Positions 49,201 through 62,071 are shown, numbered from the stretch's first letter. The stretch: 64,000 nt of DNA from Patagioenas fasciata (GCF_037038585.1 NC_092520.1:62950001-63014000), one strand, 5' to 3'. Notes: a model not told the origin generated them from the sequence alone. Program-made: numbers and translations.

Positions 49201-51751
49201 TCACTAATTATTTGGTGGTGTTGAGAGAGAGTATTCTTCATGAAAAGTGCCTGTATACCAAATTCAGATGGGTCAAACTGATGACGTCAGTCTAGTGCTA
49301 AAACTTAGAACATAAAACTTCTGCATTTCAGACACTGAAGATCATTAACGTTGGATTTTTAGTCTTCCTGGATGCTTAATCTCTACATTTGGGATTTGGT
49401 GGTGGTAGGGGTGGTTTCTTTTGGGTGGGTGTTTCAGGGTGTGGGGTTTTATTTTGTTAGGGTTTTTTTGTTTGGGTTGTTTTGTTTTGTTTTTAAGAAA
49501 ATGTGTTTGCTTAAGATAGCTAATAACATACTGAAGTGCTAATTTTCGTCAGATAGGTTATATTGCAGTACCTACTGACGGGTTGTGCTTAGCTGGCGTG
49601 AGAAGCACAGGCTGCTGCTCTAAAAACTAAATTAAAACTTGCATAAACTTTCTGTGCCTTCACTAGAAATTAGGAATGTGCATGTTCAAAAAATCTATCC
49701 AGACAAGACAGAACCTAAGTCACAGGATAACTATTAGTTGCATATGTAAATTGCTGCTAAACCATTCTCTTATTTTAAAATAAGGTTTTAGGAGAGTAAG
49801 TTTATACTTGCGAAATTCATTGACAATTTTGGTAATACCATATTCATGTGTATGAGATCCTGGTTTCCGTTAGGTGAATTGAGGATAGATTTTGAATCTC
49901 AGTATATTTGGTCATCTAAAGCAGAATGTTCTAACTTATGAAACTGGGGAACATTAAACAAGAGAGGAGATGCAGGAAGAACATTCTGCAAGTTTTCGAG
50001 GACTTAATATGGAAATGCTGAGGGTCCTGCATGTTTGAGTTAGTTTGGTTATCATAGTGAAACTCAAAAACATCTGCTTATTGAGAACTATTCTTGAAAC
50101 TTTAAACACTTTTGTGCGGTGTTCTTTCTCACACACTGTTGGAACGATCCTTGAGGTGCAATTCAAAATCTAACATATTTCCAGTGTTAGCATTTTAAAT
50201 CAGACTTTCTAGCTGCTCCAGTTGTTGCATGTCATCTTTAATGTTATTTTCTAACTTTTTAATCTCCTTCTCTGCAGTAAATATTTAATGAAGATTATAT
50301 TTCTGTGTTTAAAAAAAACCTAAGCAACTGGTATTTTACAGAAAGTATAGGGAGGAAATAATCAAGATATCTTGGATATTGTAATCCTAATTCTGTAGTC
50401 CTGGAGGTTTAAGTGGCCTCACGTTTTCAGCAAAAATAACTCAGCGGAATTGGATGAAACTTACCATAGCTTAGGGTCCATCCCTGTGTATTTGGGGTTC
50501 TTCTGCATCAGCTGTCCAGTATGATAGCAATTATTAAGTAACTCAGCATCTGATTCTGCACTGATTTCTGCTTGCTTTCTCTCCCACTCTCTTTTTCCCA
50601 CTCCCAGTCATTCACTTAAAATATTAATGTTGTTGTACAGGAAATGTCCAGGAAAACAATCTATTAATTTCTCTTCTAATTTACAATTAATTTTGGAACG
50701 GAACATGGGCAGGGCGTGGGGTGGGGGGATATGCTTGTTTAGTTAGTTAGTTCTTTTGCCTTACTGATAAGTTTAAAGGGAAAAATTGTCAACATGCATA
50801 ACATTTTATTTAGTCACGTTTTTTTGTAAATCAGCATTTGCACTCTCTTCTTGCGGGACCGATTCAAACAAAAGTAATCCACACAAGTCACTAGCCCCTT
50901 GTCAAATACCAGCTTCAGGGAATGTGTCTTTGCTCAGCTTTGAGTGTTACAAAGAGGTGTTACTGTGTGGAAGGAACAATATGGGAAAGCTTTGTTTCAC
51001 CATTCTCTCTGTCAAAAATATTTATAGTTTTTATTTCTTCCTTGCAGAGATTCTGAAGGACCTGGATGATTACTATGAAAAATTTAAACGAGAGACAGAT
51101 GCCGTGCAGAAGAGAAGAATGTTGCACTGCATTCAGAGAGCCTTGATTCGGAGTCAGGAACTGGGGGATGAGAAGATCCAAATCGTCAGTCAGATGGTGG
51201 AGCTCGTTGAAAACAGAACCAGGCAAGTGGACAGCCACGTGGAGCTGTTTGAGACTTGTCAAGAGACTAACGATACCACTGGAAACAGCGGGAAGGCCAG
51301 CCAGGATAAGTCAAAGAACGAGACAATCACGCAGGCTGAAAAGCCCAACAATAAGAGATCGAGGCGGCAAAGAAATAATGAGAATCGAGAAAATGCTTCT
51401 AATAATCATGATCATGATGACATTATCTCAGGAACTCCAAAAGAAAAGAAAGCAAAAACATCAAAGAAGAAGAAACGATCCAAGGCTAAAGCAGAGCGGG
51501 AAGCTTCTCCCCCAGACCTTCCTATTGACCCTAACGAGCCAACATACTGCTTGTGCAACCAGGTCTCCTATGGAGAAATGATTGGATGCGATAACGATGA
51601 GTGCCCCATTGAGTGGTTTCACTTTTCCTGTGTGGGACTCAACCATAAACCAAAGGGCAAATGGTACTGCCCCAAATGTCGAGGAGAAAATGAGAAGACT
51701 ATGGACAAGGCATTGGAGAAGTCTAAAAAAGAAAGGGCCTACAACAGGTAG
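46106..51751 (+). CDS. ING1: ING1, inhibitor of growth protein 1 (p33-type isoform, complete)
   Basis: ING1 binds H3K4me3 and brings Sin3-HDAC complexes to chromatin; it acts in growth arrest, DNA damage response and apoptosis. Two coding exons (46106-46241 and 51048-51751) give 279 codons, the length of human p33ING1b. The N-terminal ING domain spans about residues 1-105, with a PCNA-binding-like Q9-x-x-L12-x-x-Y15 near the start. A basic nuclear-localisation region ([11 protein letters not shown]) precedes a C4HC3 PHD finger with Cys213, Cys215, Cys226, Cys231, His237, Cys240, Cys253 and Cys256. Trp235, of the methyl-lysine cage, is present. A lysine-rich tail ([14 protein letters not shown]) follows. 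The variable linker (about 120-150) is where it departs most from human. A second in-frame ATG lies two codons upstream (46100); the one at 46106 has A at -3 and matches the family start. Confidence 0.98.
47521..47856 (+). promoter_or_regulatory. Cluster of five inverted CCAAT boxes in the ING1 intron
   Basis: ATTGG occurs at 47521, 47639, 47742, 47787 and 47852, with a related ATTGA at 47691, all on the same strand; 47639 to 47787 is spaced at about 45-52 bp. NF-Y binds CCAAT and such arrays mark strong promoters. It suggests a second promoter for ING1 or a non-coding RNA. Confidence 0.45.
48125..48147. repeat. (CCTG)n microsatellite
   Basis: About five and a half perfect CCTG/TGCC units in the CpG-rich part of the ING1 intron. 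Confidence 0.9.
48631..48656. repeat. Poly-T tract with one C
   Basis: Two T runs separated by one C, at the border where CpG-rich sequence gives way to AT-rich sequence. An AATAAA lies about 25 bp upstream. Confidence 0.8.
51048..51751 (+). CDS. ING1: ING1 exon 2 (common exon with PHD finger and stop)
   Basis: A 704-nt exon running from the last two bases of Glu46 to TAG at 51749-51751. It encodes the second half of the ING domain ([13 protein letters not shown], then [20 protein letters not shown]), the linker, the nuclear-localisation region, the PHD finger and the polybasic tail. The PHD part is identical in type to the mammalian protein. The frame stays open upstream into the intron by chance, but the acceptor CCTTGCAG at 51047 fixes the exon start. 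Confidence 0.98.
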
Positions 51752-52195
51752 TTGATAGACTTTTCATAGTGAAGAAAAACAAAACCACCAAACCAGTGTA
51801 TTTATTGTCAGTGTCACCTTTGTTGAGGTGAAAGGATTGTAAAATGTATATTTTTAAAGGAGGTTTAAAACTGAACCATTCCTGTTATAGGGACGGCAAT
51901 AAGCAATTTTGGTTTTCATTTGGTAAACTGTAACAAGACTGTGGTCTGTGGACCAATGTATTCCAAAAGTAAAGTTATAAGAGTTTAAACTGAGTATTTG
52001 GGTGGGTCTTAAAAGATAAATTAATACTCCTTGTTTGTTTTTGTTATTTTTTTTCCTTTCAGTGCTGGTAGCACTCTACCCATTAAAATTTTGATGACAA
52101 CTATCTCTGAAATGTAATTTCGTTTCCTTTATTGAGGAATGTTATTTACCTTTTGAGCAAAATTGTTAAGTAGTTTAGCCCTCTGGTTGTATCTG

Positions 52196-52201
52196 AATAA
52201 A
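52196..52201 (+). terminator. ING1 proximal poly(A) signal
   Basis: AATAAA, 445 bp after the stop codon, followed by a T/G-bearing stretch (AACTTCTTTTGATG). It would give a short 3' UTR. Confidence 0.6.
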
Positions 52202-52672
52202 GCTGCAATACATTACAAATGTAACTTCTTTTGATGATAAGCAGTGCAAGAGCAAACAAAAGGAGGGTAAAATTTGGTTCCTGCTACAAAGTGTCAGTAT
52301 AACAGTTCGATAGTAAATGTTTAAATAGGCTTAGAGGAATATTTTTTAAAAAGAAAAAAGTTAATGGTTAAATTTTACACAACAAATATTTTATATGCTG
52401 GCCAAGTACCACAAGGGCCATTTTAAAACGATTGAATATGTTTTATATTTAACCAGGAAGTGGTTTAGTAATGAGACTTAACATAAATGAAGCTTTATAC
52501 TGTCACAGATAGTAGTGTAGCAATCCTTAACTTGTTTAAGTTGTATAAATGTACATTTTTAAGTGGAGTTGCACTTACTGTATTATACTTGGAAATGCAG
52601 CCAAATGCCATTGTGTAACCAATGTGCATTTCCTGCTGTATGTATGAAAATTGTACAGCTGTGATATTAAGA

Positions 52673-52678
52673 AATAAA
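52673..52678 (+). terminator. ING1 distal poly(A) signal
   Basis: AATAAA followed within 25 bp by TTTGACAGTTTGCTTCTTT, a plausible downstream U/GU-rich element. It is the likely main 3' end. Confidence 0.7.
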
Positions 52679-52700
52679 TGAAAGAACTTTGACAGTTTGC

Positions 52701-55700
52701 TTCTTTAGCAATCATGTTTAATAATCATTCATGTAGCTTAAAAAAAAATAATTCATTTTAACCCCAGCGGCTCCAGCAAGCTGCTCTTAGGAAGCCTGAA
52801 ACTGTTGTAGTGGTAACCAAATTACAGTTCTGATAACAAATCTTTGTGCAGCCAGCAAGGTCATGGGAGACCCAAAATAGCATTTAACTTTCCATCCAAA
52901 TCTACTGCTTTTGTGCTTGCAGTCGCTCCCAGACCCAGCCATTTATCTAAAAATCAATAGTATAGAGCAGGTCTTGTTCCGTTGTTTTCATGCTTTTACA
53001 CTATGGATATAAATTGTTATCAGCAAAAAGATGTTTTGCGTTACAGCATTTTCAGAGTACTTTTACAGCTGTTGCAGTGTAGGCATTTTTATTCCTCATG
53101 GTCACCTCATAAAAAACATGAGCTATGACCGAGGTGCTGTGCGTTACATGAGGTGTCCAGATCCTCTGTCACTTACCTTTGTAGCAAAGCTTGGTCAGAG
53201 TGTTTCCCTCACCTGCCTGGCTGAGGGGACCAATGTTCTGGCTGAGCTGATTTTTGTGTCCTCATGTCCTCATCCCCTTGTGGGCCTTCACTGCAAGTGA
53301 GGAGGGGACGGGACCAGCAGTAGAAAGCCAAGGCTGTGAAATCTGGTGGGTTAGACAAGAATCATGTAAGAATATGGGAGGCTGGGATTGTGGGTTGTTT
53401 TTTTTTGGTTTTGGTTTTTGTTTTGTTTTTTGGAACACTACATTCTCTTAAAATTTATGATTGTGTTGGTTTGCTTCCTGGACAGTGAAACCATATCACT
53501 GATGTGGTGCTGCTTTTCCCTGATGTATTCCAGCAGGTCTTTCTGTTGGAAGTAGGGGAGACAAGGTTTTTGATCCAATTGAACAGGAGGCAGTTGAAGG
53601 GGCTCAGTGTTTTCTAAAGATGTACTGAAAACCCCTGAGACGCACTGCATCACCTCACATGGACTTTTCCTGCCAGACAGACGTACTCGCAATGACAAAT
53701 AGAAGTCCTGTCTTTCTTCTAATGGGTACACTAGGTGCGTGTGCACGTGCATTCGTGTTTCCGGTCGCTACAGACTCTCACGTTACACTGAGCCACCTTT
53801 TCCCTGGGCAAACAACCATTCCAAATCACATCTCCTCCTGAAGTGGTTTAGAGTTGGTGTGTAATTTCTCTACTGTCTTACCCTTCTCTTTTTAAAGCTT
53901 TCTGGTTTTTCCATTCTCACTACGCACATACTGATCTTTCCTGCTCCTCCCTCTTTCCACTTGCTGTTGTGGCTAATCCTGATGTTTCTGGTCTTTTCTG
54001 CCTCAGCCGTTCTGTTGTCCTACCACCAGCCTGCACTGAGAACATCGGTGCTTAGCAGGATTGTACTAGTGAAACCCCAGTGAAACTTTATGTAGGAGCT
54101 GATGCAGACACAGTTTCAAAGTGACCCTTTTACATTAAATGTCTGCATTGGTTCTGCAGGGCATTTTGAATGTGAAAAAACAGAAGAAAATGAAGGTGCA
54201 AAGGAGTATGGTGAGAAAGTTCATCTCAAGATGTATCGGTAGAGCAGTATTTATACTGCCCTTAGATTAAGATGTTACCAGCTACTGAAGGCTGACTGTG
54301 GTCTCCCGTATTTCAGTCTTTTGCAAAAGACAGCTGCTGATCTGCAAAGCCCCTTGGAGTTACATCCCTTTCCACATTGTTTCAAGACTTGTGTTACCAA
54401 CTCATTCTGTTACAGGCTGATGCATTGTTCTGCTGCCTGATACTGAGGGTTGACTGGACCGGTGTGGTACTGTTTGACTGTTGTGGTTTAACCCCACTTG
54501 ACAACCAAGCTCAACACAGCTGCTCACTCACACCCCTTCACAGTGGGATGGGGGAGACAATCGAAAAAAACCCAAGAGGTAAAGACAGTTTAACAGGCTA
54601 GTAAAAGAAGAGAGAATAATAATAATAAAATAATATACAAAACAAATGATGCACAATGCAATTGCTCGCCACCTGCTGACCAATGCCCAGCCCATCCCTT
54701 GAGTGGTGATCACTCCCCTCCCCACCAACTCCCCCAGCTTTATATACTGATCATGACATCATATGGTATGGAATATCCCTTTGGCCAGTCAGGGTCCGCT
54801 GTCCCAGCTGTGTCCCCTCCCAACTCCTTGTGTGCATCTCCAGCCTCCTTGCTGAAAAGTCCTTGTCTCGGTATAAACATTGCTTAGCAACAACCAAACC
54901 ATCAGTGTATCATCAACATTCTTCTCATACTAAATCCAAAACACAGCACTATACAAGCTACTAGGAAAAAAATGAACCCTATCCCAGGTGAGGGACTCTG
55001 CTGTGGCACTAAGCTCTTTGGTGATGGAAGCGAAGCCATCTCATGTTAGACTGACACACTGCCAACCACTGTGTACTGTGCAAACTTTGTTCTGGTTTCA
55101 GTATCTTGTCTAAAACACTGTCTTCGCACCATGTCTTTAGAAATCCTCCTTTCCTAGTTATTTGCAGGGAATTTAAAGGCTGCGAGAAACTGCCACCATT
55201 TGAGCCAATTTTTGTTATTGCTGTGTGACAGATCAGCTAATTTGCAAGTCTCCTCACACCGTCCCGCAGGGTGACAGTGCTGTGATTCAGGGAGATCATC
55301 TGCAGGTTTGAGAAAACATCTGAATGTTCTGGTGACCATTTCCCTCTAAGGCTGCCTACAAAAGGCTTCAGTGAGAGGAAGGCTCTTCTAGGAGCTGAGC
55401 TTAACCCTTCTGACTCATTTCCCACCAGCTAGTATGGCAGCATTGATACAGTATATAAATTTAGCAGGTGCTTGTTGAGGAAGTCGCAGCAGCAGGAATC
55501 GCTGACTTCTTAAACTTCTAGTTGAAAACACTGGCTCGCTGGTCTGTGATAGGTGTCACAGGGAAGTCCATGTTGTGCTGCTGAACCCTCGAGCTGATGA
55601 TAAAGTCCTTCTGATCACTGAAAAGTGCTGTTTCAACGCGTGGGTCAGAGGAGCTGCCAGCAGACCTTGCACCTGGGTCATCCCTGCCCTCAGACGGCAG

Positions 55701-56479
55701 ATTTGTTCTGCAGTGGGGCAGCTGGCAGTGAAGGACGGGGACCAAAGGCACAAGTCAGGAGGTAAAATGAGGCAGCAAGGGAGCCCTTTGGGTGCCATGT
55801 CAGCTCCAATGGCAAAATGTCCTCAGCAGGATGGAGAGAGCCACCATGAGCATGAAACAGCAGAGCAAAGCATCAGCTTCAACCATTATATCACCTGAAA
55901 GCATCCCAATTAAGCAGAACTACTGTCTCAATTAAGTAGCAGCAACAGCCCTGGCCATGTGTATCATTAGGTTTAAATAGGTTTTTTACTAATTAAGTGC
56001 AGTTGCTGATTAAATGTGTCCTAAATTTGTGGAGCGTGCAGAATAAATACAATTGAATCAGATTGCTCCACCAGTCTCGTTTTTTGGTAGAGTATTTTTA
56101 GTTAATCTTTCAGATTGTAATAAAAATGAAAGAGAGAGACAAAATATTGTAAGCTCTCTCACAGAATAAAAAAAACACCTCTCTGTAGTAGAAATGCCTC
56201 AAAACAAATTTGGGTACCCTTGAAGTGCATTTTGTTGCTTTAGTCAGACTTATTATCAAGTATGTATAGAAAGTGCTGAGAGACAGTATTAAGGTTTTGT
56301 CCCAAGTTCAGGATGCAGACGTGACTTTTCTCAGTAAACATTTATTGCTGTTGGCAGTCAAAAAAAAGCTAAGGTGCCTCTGTCCCTTCTCACAGAGGGG
56401 GGGCTGTGTTGGTGGCCAGGACAGAAGCATGGAAGGTTGGTGGCTGTCCCCAGCCACAGGTTTCTGTGTGTTATTGTGT
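52701..56479. other. Intergenic sequence downstream of ING1
   Basis: No gene was recognised. It holds a T/G-rich tract (53396-53432) and the LTR-like repeat at 54479-54988. Open frames near 55.5-55.9 kb occur on both strands and show no known domain. Confidence 0.7.
54479..54988. mobile_element. Solo LTR-like repeat (avian endogenous retrovirus type)
   Basis: It begins TGTTGTGGTTTAACCCCACT, continues through GTGGGATGGGGGAGACAATC, an A/T-rich stretch, CATATGGTATGGAATATCCC and TGTGTCCCCTCCCAACT, and ends near AAATGAACCCTATCCCAG. I recognise this as a repeat common in bird genomes with LTR-like TG...CA ends. The right end is cut short, no internal retroviral sequence flanks it and no target-site duplication was seen. 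Strand and family name are left open. Confidence 0.7.
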
Positions 56480-57042
56480 GCAGCAGGTCAAGGGACGTGA
56501 TTCTGCCCCTCTGCTCTGCTCTGGTGAGACCTCACCTGGAGTCCTGTGTCCAGCTCTGGAGCCCTCAGTGTGGAAAAGACATGGACCTGTTGGAGAGGGA
56601 CCAGAGGAGGCCACAAAAATGACCAGAGGGCTGGAACAGCTCTGCTGTGAGGACAGGCTGAGAGAGTTGGGGTTGTTCAGCCTGGAGAAGGCTCTGATGT
56701 GACCTTATTGCAGCCTTTCAGTACTTAGAAGGGGCCTGTAAGAAAGACGGGGACAGATTTTTTTAGCAGGACCTGTTGCGATAGGACAAGGGGTGATGGT
56801 TTTAAACTAAAAGAGAGGAGATTCAGGCTAGACATGAGGAGGGAATTTTTTACACTGAGGGTGGTGAAACACTGGCCCAGGTTGCCCAGAGAGGTGGTAG
56901 ATGCCCCATCCCTGGAGGCATTCCAGGCCAGACTGAACGGGGCTCTGAGCAACCTGATCTAGTTGAAGATGTCCCTGCTAATTGCAGGGGGTTGGACTAG
57001 ATGGCCTTTGGAGGTCCCTTCCAACCCAAACTATTCTGTGAG
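56480..57042 (+). repeat. CR1 LINE 3' fragment
   Basis: Plus strand: CTGCTCTGGTGAGACCTCAC, CTGGAGAGGGACCAGAGGAG, the [11 protein letters not shown] block, and the tail GGTTGGACTAGATGGCCTTT to AACTATTCTGTGA. A deletion inside LEK-R-R breaks the frame at about 56695. Confidence 0.95.
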
Positions 57043-60000
57043 CCTTCAGTTCACTTTAGAAATAGCGTTGCCAATAGTAGTTACCATCCCTTGCCCCGGC
57101 ATGTGTTACTGGCACCTCTGCAGGACCTCACCACTCATGAAGCTCCTCTGAAAGAAGAAGAAAGGTCGTTGATACCAAACTTTTGAAAATAAGTACCAGC
57201 ATTTACATTTCTAGCTCTATATTTGAGAAGCATAAGTAAAAATCGTGGCTTAACATCCTTTAGAAGGACTGCTGGCTTTGCTGTCCTCTCCAAAATATCG
57301 TGGTAGTTCAACTAATGGTTTTTAGAGACTTTGCATACTATGCATCAGATATAAGGTCATGAATTCTCAGATGCTGCAATAACAGAGAGTGTGAAGTAAT
57401 CCCTGTCAGATGGATGGACACTTTGTAGAAGTCAACATTCCTTTCAGTTGTTGGGGTGAAAGTCTAACCTCTGTCCAAATTTTAGGTAACTAGTGAAGCA
57501 GAGAGGAAAAAAAAAAATGTCTGAAACAGCAGAATTATTTGCAGTGCGGTAATACTATGCTGTATGCACCATGTGCATGTACCCCTCAAAAACGTTTCAA
57601 GGCAATTCCTCAGATTGCTTGTCAAATGTAGTTCTATGGATGTTGAAAGCAACATTCATTGTATTTTCAAGAGCTTACTTTCACAAGTCAGCCTTCCTAT
57701 ATAGCTGTCAGCCGAGACATAGGCTGGAGGGGGCTGTGAGGGAGCTGCCGAAGACAGAGTCAGAAGGTGACTTCATGCTGGTGGTACATCAGTTGTCCGT
57801 GTGGGCACTGGCTGAGCTGGGCCTGAGCTCCTGCTTCTTGCCTTGCGGGAAGGATCACCACGCAAAGAAAATAATGGACTCATCTCTTGCATGTGGCTTC
57901 CTGATGAGTCAGGTAAGGTCCTGAGAGATCAATGAATCTAGGGCTACTAACTCCACGTCGTAAAAAAACAAAACAAACTTGGATCTTTTAAGTGAATATT
58001 GTAAAACTTGTGCAAGACAGGTAGAGTCACTGTTATAACTTCACTTTGTGGAAGAATTAAATGCAATTAAATGACTGTTGTCCCCCCAATGCCATACATC
58101 CCAAACTCCCTCATCACACAATACACTTCACTGGTTCATTTTTATTTCTCAAAATAAATCAAATTTGGGAAAAAAAAAAAAAAGGTTTTTATTGATAAGG
58201 ATGAGAAACCCAAGTGAATTGTTCATAAATGATTTACCTGCATACAGAAAGGACTGTTTTGCTGTGTTAATTAGAAGATACATATCAGGGGACTTTTCTT
58301 TCTGCCAGCCTCTGCTCTCCTGGAGATTTGCGTGATTTCATCTGAAATAAAATGCTCTGTTCTCATAATAGCTTCTTCGGTCTTACAACTTTGGGAACAG
58401 ACAATTTATTGAGAGCCGTATCAGTAGAAGATGAAGGGTTAGATGCATGTTCCACACAGTGATTTTATTCAACAACTAAAAGATTACGGGCAATTCTTTC
58501 AGGAAGGTCCCCTGAGTTTGAATGCTTTAGTTTGTAGGTGTCCCTGGAGGATGTTGGAAGTAGAAGGAAATAAACGTAACATGTCTTAAACTTTAATCGA
58601 GTCTAATCTATGGTCACAATTACTTAAAAACTTTGTCTGTGATCATATCATTTTGGCACAGTGTCACCATAGAAGAGAAATATCATTGTTTGGAAGCCCT
58701 GATTTTGCATTTCCATGCTTTATCGGGATTTTATTTTACGTTTTGTCTCTGTTTTTTTATCTGCTGAGCCTATTTTGCTTGGAGACAGCTTTAAGAAGAC
58801 AAAAGTGATATTTTTAAATTAAAATTACTGATATTGTTCTCAATCTTTGTTATTCACAGTCTTTTTCTTCTTTTTTTTCCCCCTGCTGGGAATATAGAAG
58901 GTGTCATGAGAGCTCCCTTATGCTGAACCCTTTTAATCAACACAAAGAAACCTGTAGAAGAGAGGGACTTGTGAAGAGTGGAAAGTGAGGCTACAATACT
59001 AAGGTAAACAGCTGGACTTTGATATAAAAAGTAATCCTTCCTGGGCTGTAAAAGATTTAAAGGACTTCTATCTAAATGGCTTCAAGGGAAATAGAGCATC
59101 AAATTTCCTGAAAAGATAAACACAACATATGTGACACTTGTGCACTTCTGCAAATTTTGATGAAAGGGCTGGAGACCGCTAAGTGCAGAGACAGTAGTAA
59201 AATCTTGCAAGGCCAGAACTGTGTCATGCTATACGAGAAAATATTGAAGAACTGTTAGAAGTGGGTTACCAAGGTGTCATATCACCTGTAGATGTTAATT
59301 TATAGAAGGTGCTGCTGGCCAGGAGGTATCATCTCTGATCACAGAGGTTTCAAGGGAAGCCAGAGGACCTTCTTCGTACAAGTCAGAGGCCAAAGGTCCA
59401 TTTACTGTGTCCAACAGAGCAGAAGTGGGCAAAATTATATTTGACCTCAACTCACTGTCAAGCAATAGCTAAGCAAGTTTCTCAAAAAAGCACAAGTATT
59501 AACTTCCATGAGTAAACCATCAGTATTTCCATAGGTAATGGAGGCAAATGTCAGGTGGTTGTATTTGAGGAAATATTTCAGGCATTAAGTGAAGAGATCT
59601 GTTATCTAATTCTACCAGCATATAAAAGGTGAAAGCAATGGAACTTCTGGAGGACTGGTTGAAAAGGTTTAGACCAAAGGAAGAAGAGGTGCATGTTTAT
59701 TTCTAAAACTGATGTACATTTTGCTTTAAATGTTTCGTTTAACTTCAGAAGGGTTCATTGTCTCATTCTTTCTAGTGCAGGGCGTTTTATGATCAGTTTC
59801 TTGATAGAAGTGAAAACTAGAGACACAGACTCAGGTGTACTACTAGTGTAGGTTGCACCATTGTATGCTGGACCTTCACCTGGTCTTTCTGGACAGCAGA
59901 GACTCCCTCCAGTGCAAGTACAGGTCAGGCATCTCTGCTCTGTGTCAAACAGCTGCTGGAGGCTTCTTCATCAGCATCTTGCACACATCTCATTGCTCAA

Positions 60001-60599
60001 CAAAGTCCTTTGTCTCTGGGTCTCTGCACTTACTCTTATGGAAACCACCTAGGACATGTACTCCTGATAGAGAGACAAGGAACTCTACACACCATCTTTT
60101 TTGCACTTTTTTTTGGGGGTGGGGAGGATCAGAATGGGGTAATACACATGAAGAGTAGATGTGTTTCATTCTCTGCAATATACTGAATGAATCTTTGACA
60201 GATTATAGATCTCCTTACCTATCAATTCCTTGTAATGGACAGTCTGTGGTAGTGTGTGCACCCTGTGAATTGGGGAATTCTGTACATGTTTGCAGAAGAA
60301 GGTCACAGTAGTAACTTCAGAGCCACTTTTCCTTGTCTAGCACTGCTGGAACTTGGACAGGCTTTAGGGGATGGGGCTGGATTTCTGCTATTGGTGCAGA
60401 AAGGGTTGCTGTAAGATTGGGATTCTCAGGAGCCAGCTCTCTGAAGGGAATTTCCCTTCACAGGGATATGAACATTTCTCACTCCACCCTCCCTCCCTGT
60501 CCATCCCCCAGACAATTTTAGGTAAACTGAGATGATCAAGAAGATGACCACAGGACAGAGGTGAAAGGACTGTGCAATAAATGACTGCTTGTATGTAAC
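57043..60599. other. Intergenic sequence
   Basis: Mostly AT-rich unique sequence with no recognised gene or repeat. One stretch, 57711-57912, is bordered by an acceptor-like CTGTCAG and a strong donor CAG|GTAAGG. Confidence 0.65.
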
Positions 60600-61320
60600 A
60601 TTACTTGAAAAAGGTTGTCTTTTAGAAAAGCCAGAAGGACAACCTGGGGAACTATGGGCAGGTCAACCTCACTTCCCTGGAAAAATAATGGAGCAAGTCG
60701 CCTTGAAGAACATTTCTGGCCACACGAGGGAGAAGGTGAATGAGAGCCTTCAATGTGGCTTTACCAAAGGCAAATTATACCCAACCAGCCTGTTCACCTT
60801 TTGTGTTAAAATGACCACAGTTGTGAATGAGGGGAGAGCACTGGATCTTGTTTACTTCAGCTTTAATGAGGTGGATGCCATTCACGTAAACTTTACCAAG
60901 GATTCAACTTTGTCTCCCGTAATATTCATGCATCTGAGGTGGGAACTTGCAGTCTGGATGGGTGGACAACTAGATGGGTAAGCAGCTCTTTAGATGGTTG
61001 GGCTTAGAGGGTCGTGGTTAATGGGTCATATGCCTTCTTCCTAGGAGCTGGTAAGGAGCAGAGTGCTGCAGGCCTGGCCTGTTACCTGTCCTGTTTAACA
61101 TCATTATCAGTGAACTGGAGGATGCGGTGAAGGGCTCTCTTGTCAAGGTTGCCAGTGACACCAAACTGGGATGGTGGCACCAGTCAATAAGCTCCATGCT
61201 GGGGCTGCCACCCAGGGAGACCTAGACAAGACTGGAGTTGGGGGCTGACAGGAACCTTGTGCAATTCAGCAAGAACAGCTGAATTTACACAGCTCTCCAG
61301 AAGTCCACAGGGAAACTCCT
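60600..61320 (+). repeat. Decayed CR1 reverse-transcriptase segment
   Basis: The plus-strand frame at 60589-60981 carries weak RT-finger similarity: FPGKIMEQVALKNISGHT, CGFTKGKLYPTSLF and GRALDLVYFSF, the last being a changed form of the CR1 box ending LDFSKAFD. Further on, CTGTTTAACATCATTATCAG and GTGACACCAAACTGGGATGG correspond to the LFNIFI and DDTKLG boxes. Stops and frameshifts are frequent. It is an old copy. Confidence 0.75.
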
Positions 61321-62071
61321 GATAACTCTTATTTCAGTTATAAGAATCCATTGAAGCATTGGAGATGAGCTTGCCACTTAATCTGTGGGGATCAGCACTA
61401 GAAAGGAAACGTGCAGAAGCAGAGTAACCCTATTAACCCATCCTTAACCAATCCTGACACAAATTTACAGCTCTGGAGTCTTGAACAGTGATTTTTTTTT
61501 TTTTCTTGAAAAAAAGTATTCCATGGTGATTTCTTTCCGGCCAAATACAAATAGATGAAAATACATCACCAGCTTTCCTAAATGTTTTCCTTAGATGAGG
61601 TGCAGAAGGGAGTCCCTAGATTATATGATTTATCTGAAGATTTATGTTTTGGTTTTGCTGTGCTTCAGGTAATTTCCTGGCTCCCCACATCTCATTTCTG
61701 ATCAATTTCAGCCAATTTTGAAACCTGACACCTGTTTTTGGCTATTGCTTTTTTATTACTGCTTTAGCACCTGGATGTGAGCAGAGCTGTTGGAAATGCT
61801 CGCAACAGTAGGAAAAAGTCTGATGCTGAAACACTCCACAATTCAGAGTTTCCTAAATAAACTTCTGTAGCAATGGAATTTTTGGAGCTTAGCGATCCAT
61901 GCGACCGGAGAAATGTGAAACAGGCCTTCATTGGTGGTGTTTTCATAATTGCAGTTTTCTTTTTATAAACCCCATACCTCAGGAAACCGGAGATTTGCAG
62001 TGAAGACATCATATTTATCAGAAAGAAAGATGAAGCTTTTGATGAAAAGAATGAGAGAAAATAGTACAACA
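61321..62071. other. Sequence between two CR1 pieces
   Basis: No CR1 similarity recognised; AT-rich, with a poly-T tract at 61491-61505. It separates an RT segment from a CR1 3' end in the same orientation. Confidence 0.6.

Larger units (their letters stand above)
46242..51047 (+). other. ING1 intron
   Basis: A 4.8-kb intron, GC-rich and CpG-rich up to about 48.55 kb and AT-rich after. It contains a cluster of inverted CCAAT boxes (47521-47856), a (CCTG)n repeat (48125-48147) and a poly-T pair (48631-48656). The acceptor is CCTTGCAG. Mammalian ING1 has alternative first exons; one could lie here, but none was proven. Confidence 0.85.
51752..52700 (+). other. ING1 3' UTR
   Basis: AT-rich sequence after the stop codon, with AATAAA at 52196 and 52673. 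No repeat was seen in it. The 3' end near 52.7 kb is inferred from the second signal. Confidence 0.75.

Noticed and set aside
50786..51047. In-frame upstream extension of ING1 exon 2
   Set aside because: A clear acceptor at 51047 and exact match to the known ING1 exon junction make this intron sequence, although a retained-intron transcript is not excluded.
55518..55898. Overlapping open frames on both strands
   Set aside because: No known domain and no splice context; overlapping frames on both strands suggest chance.
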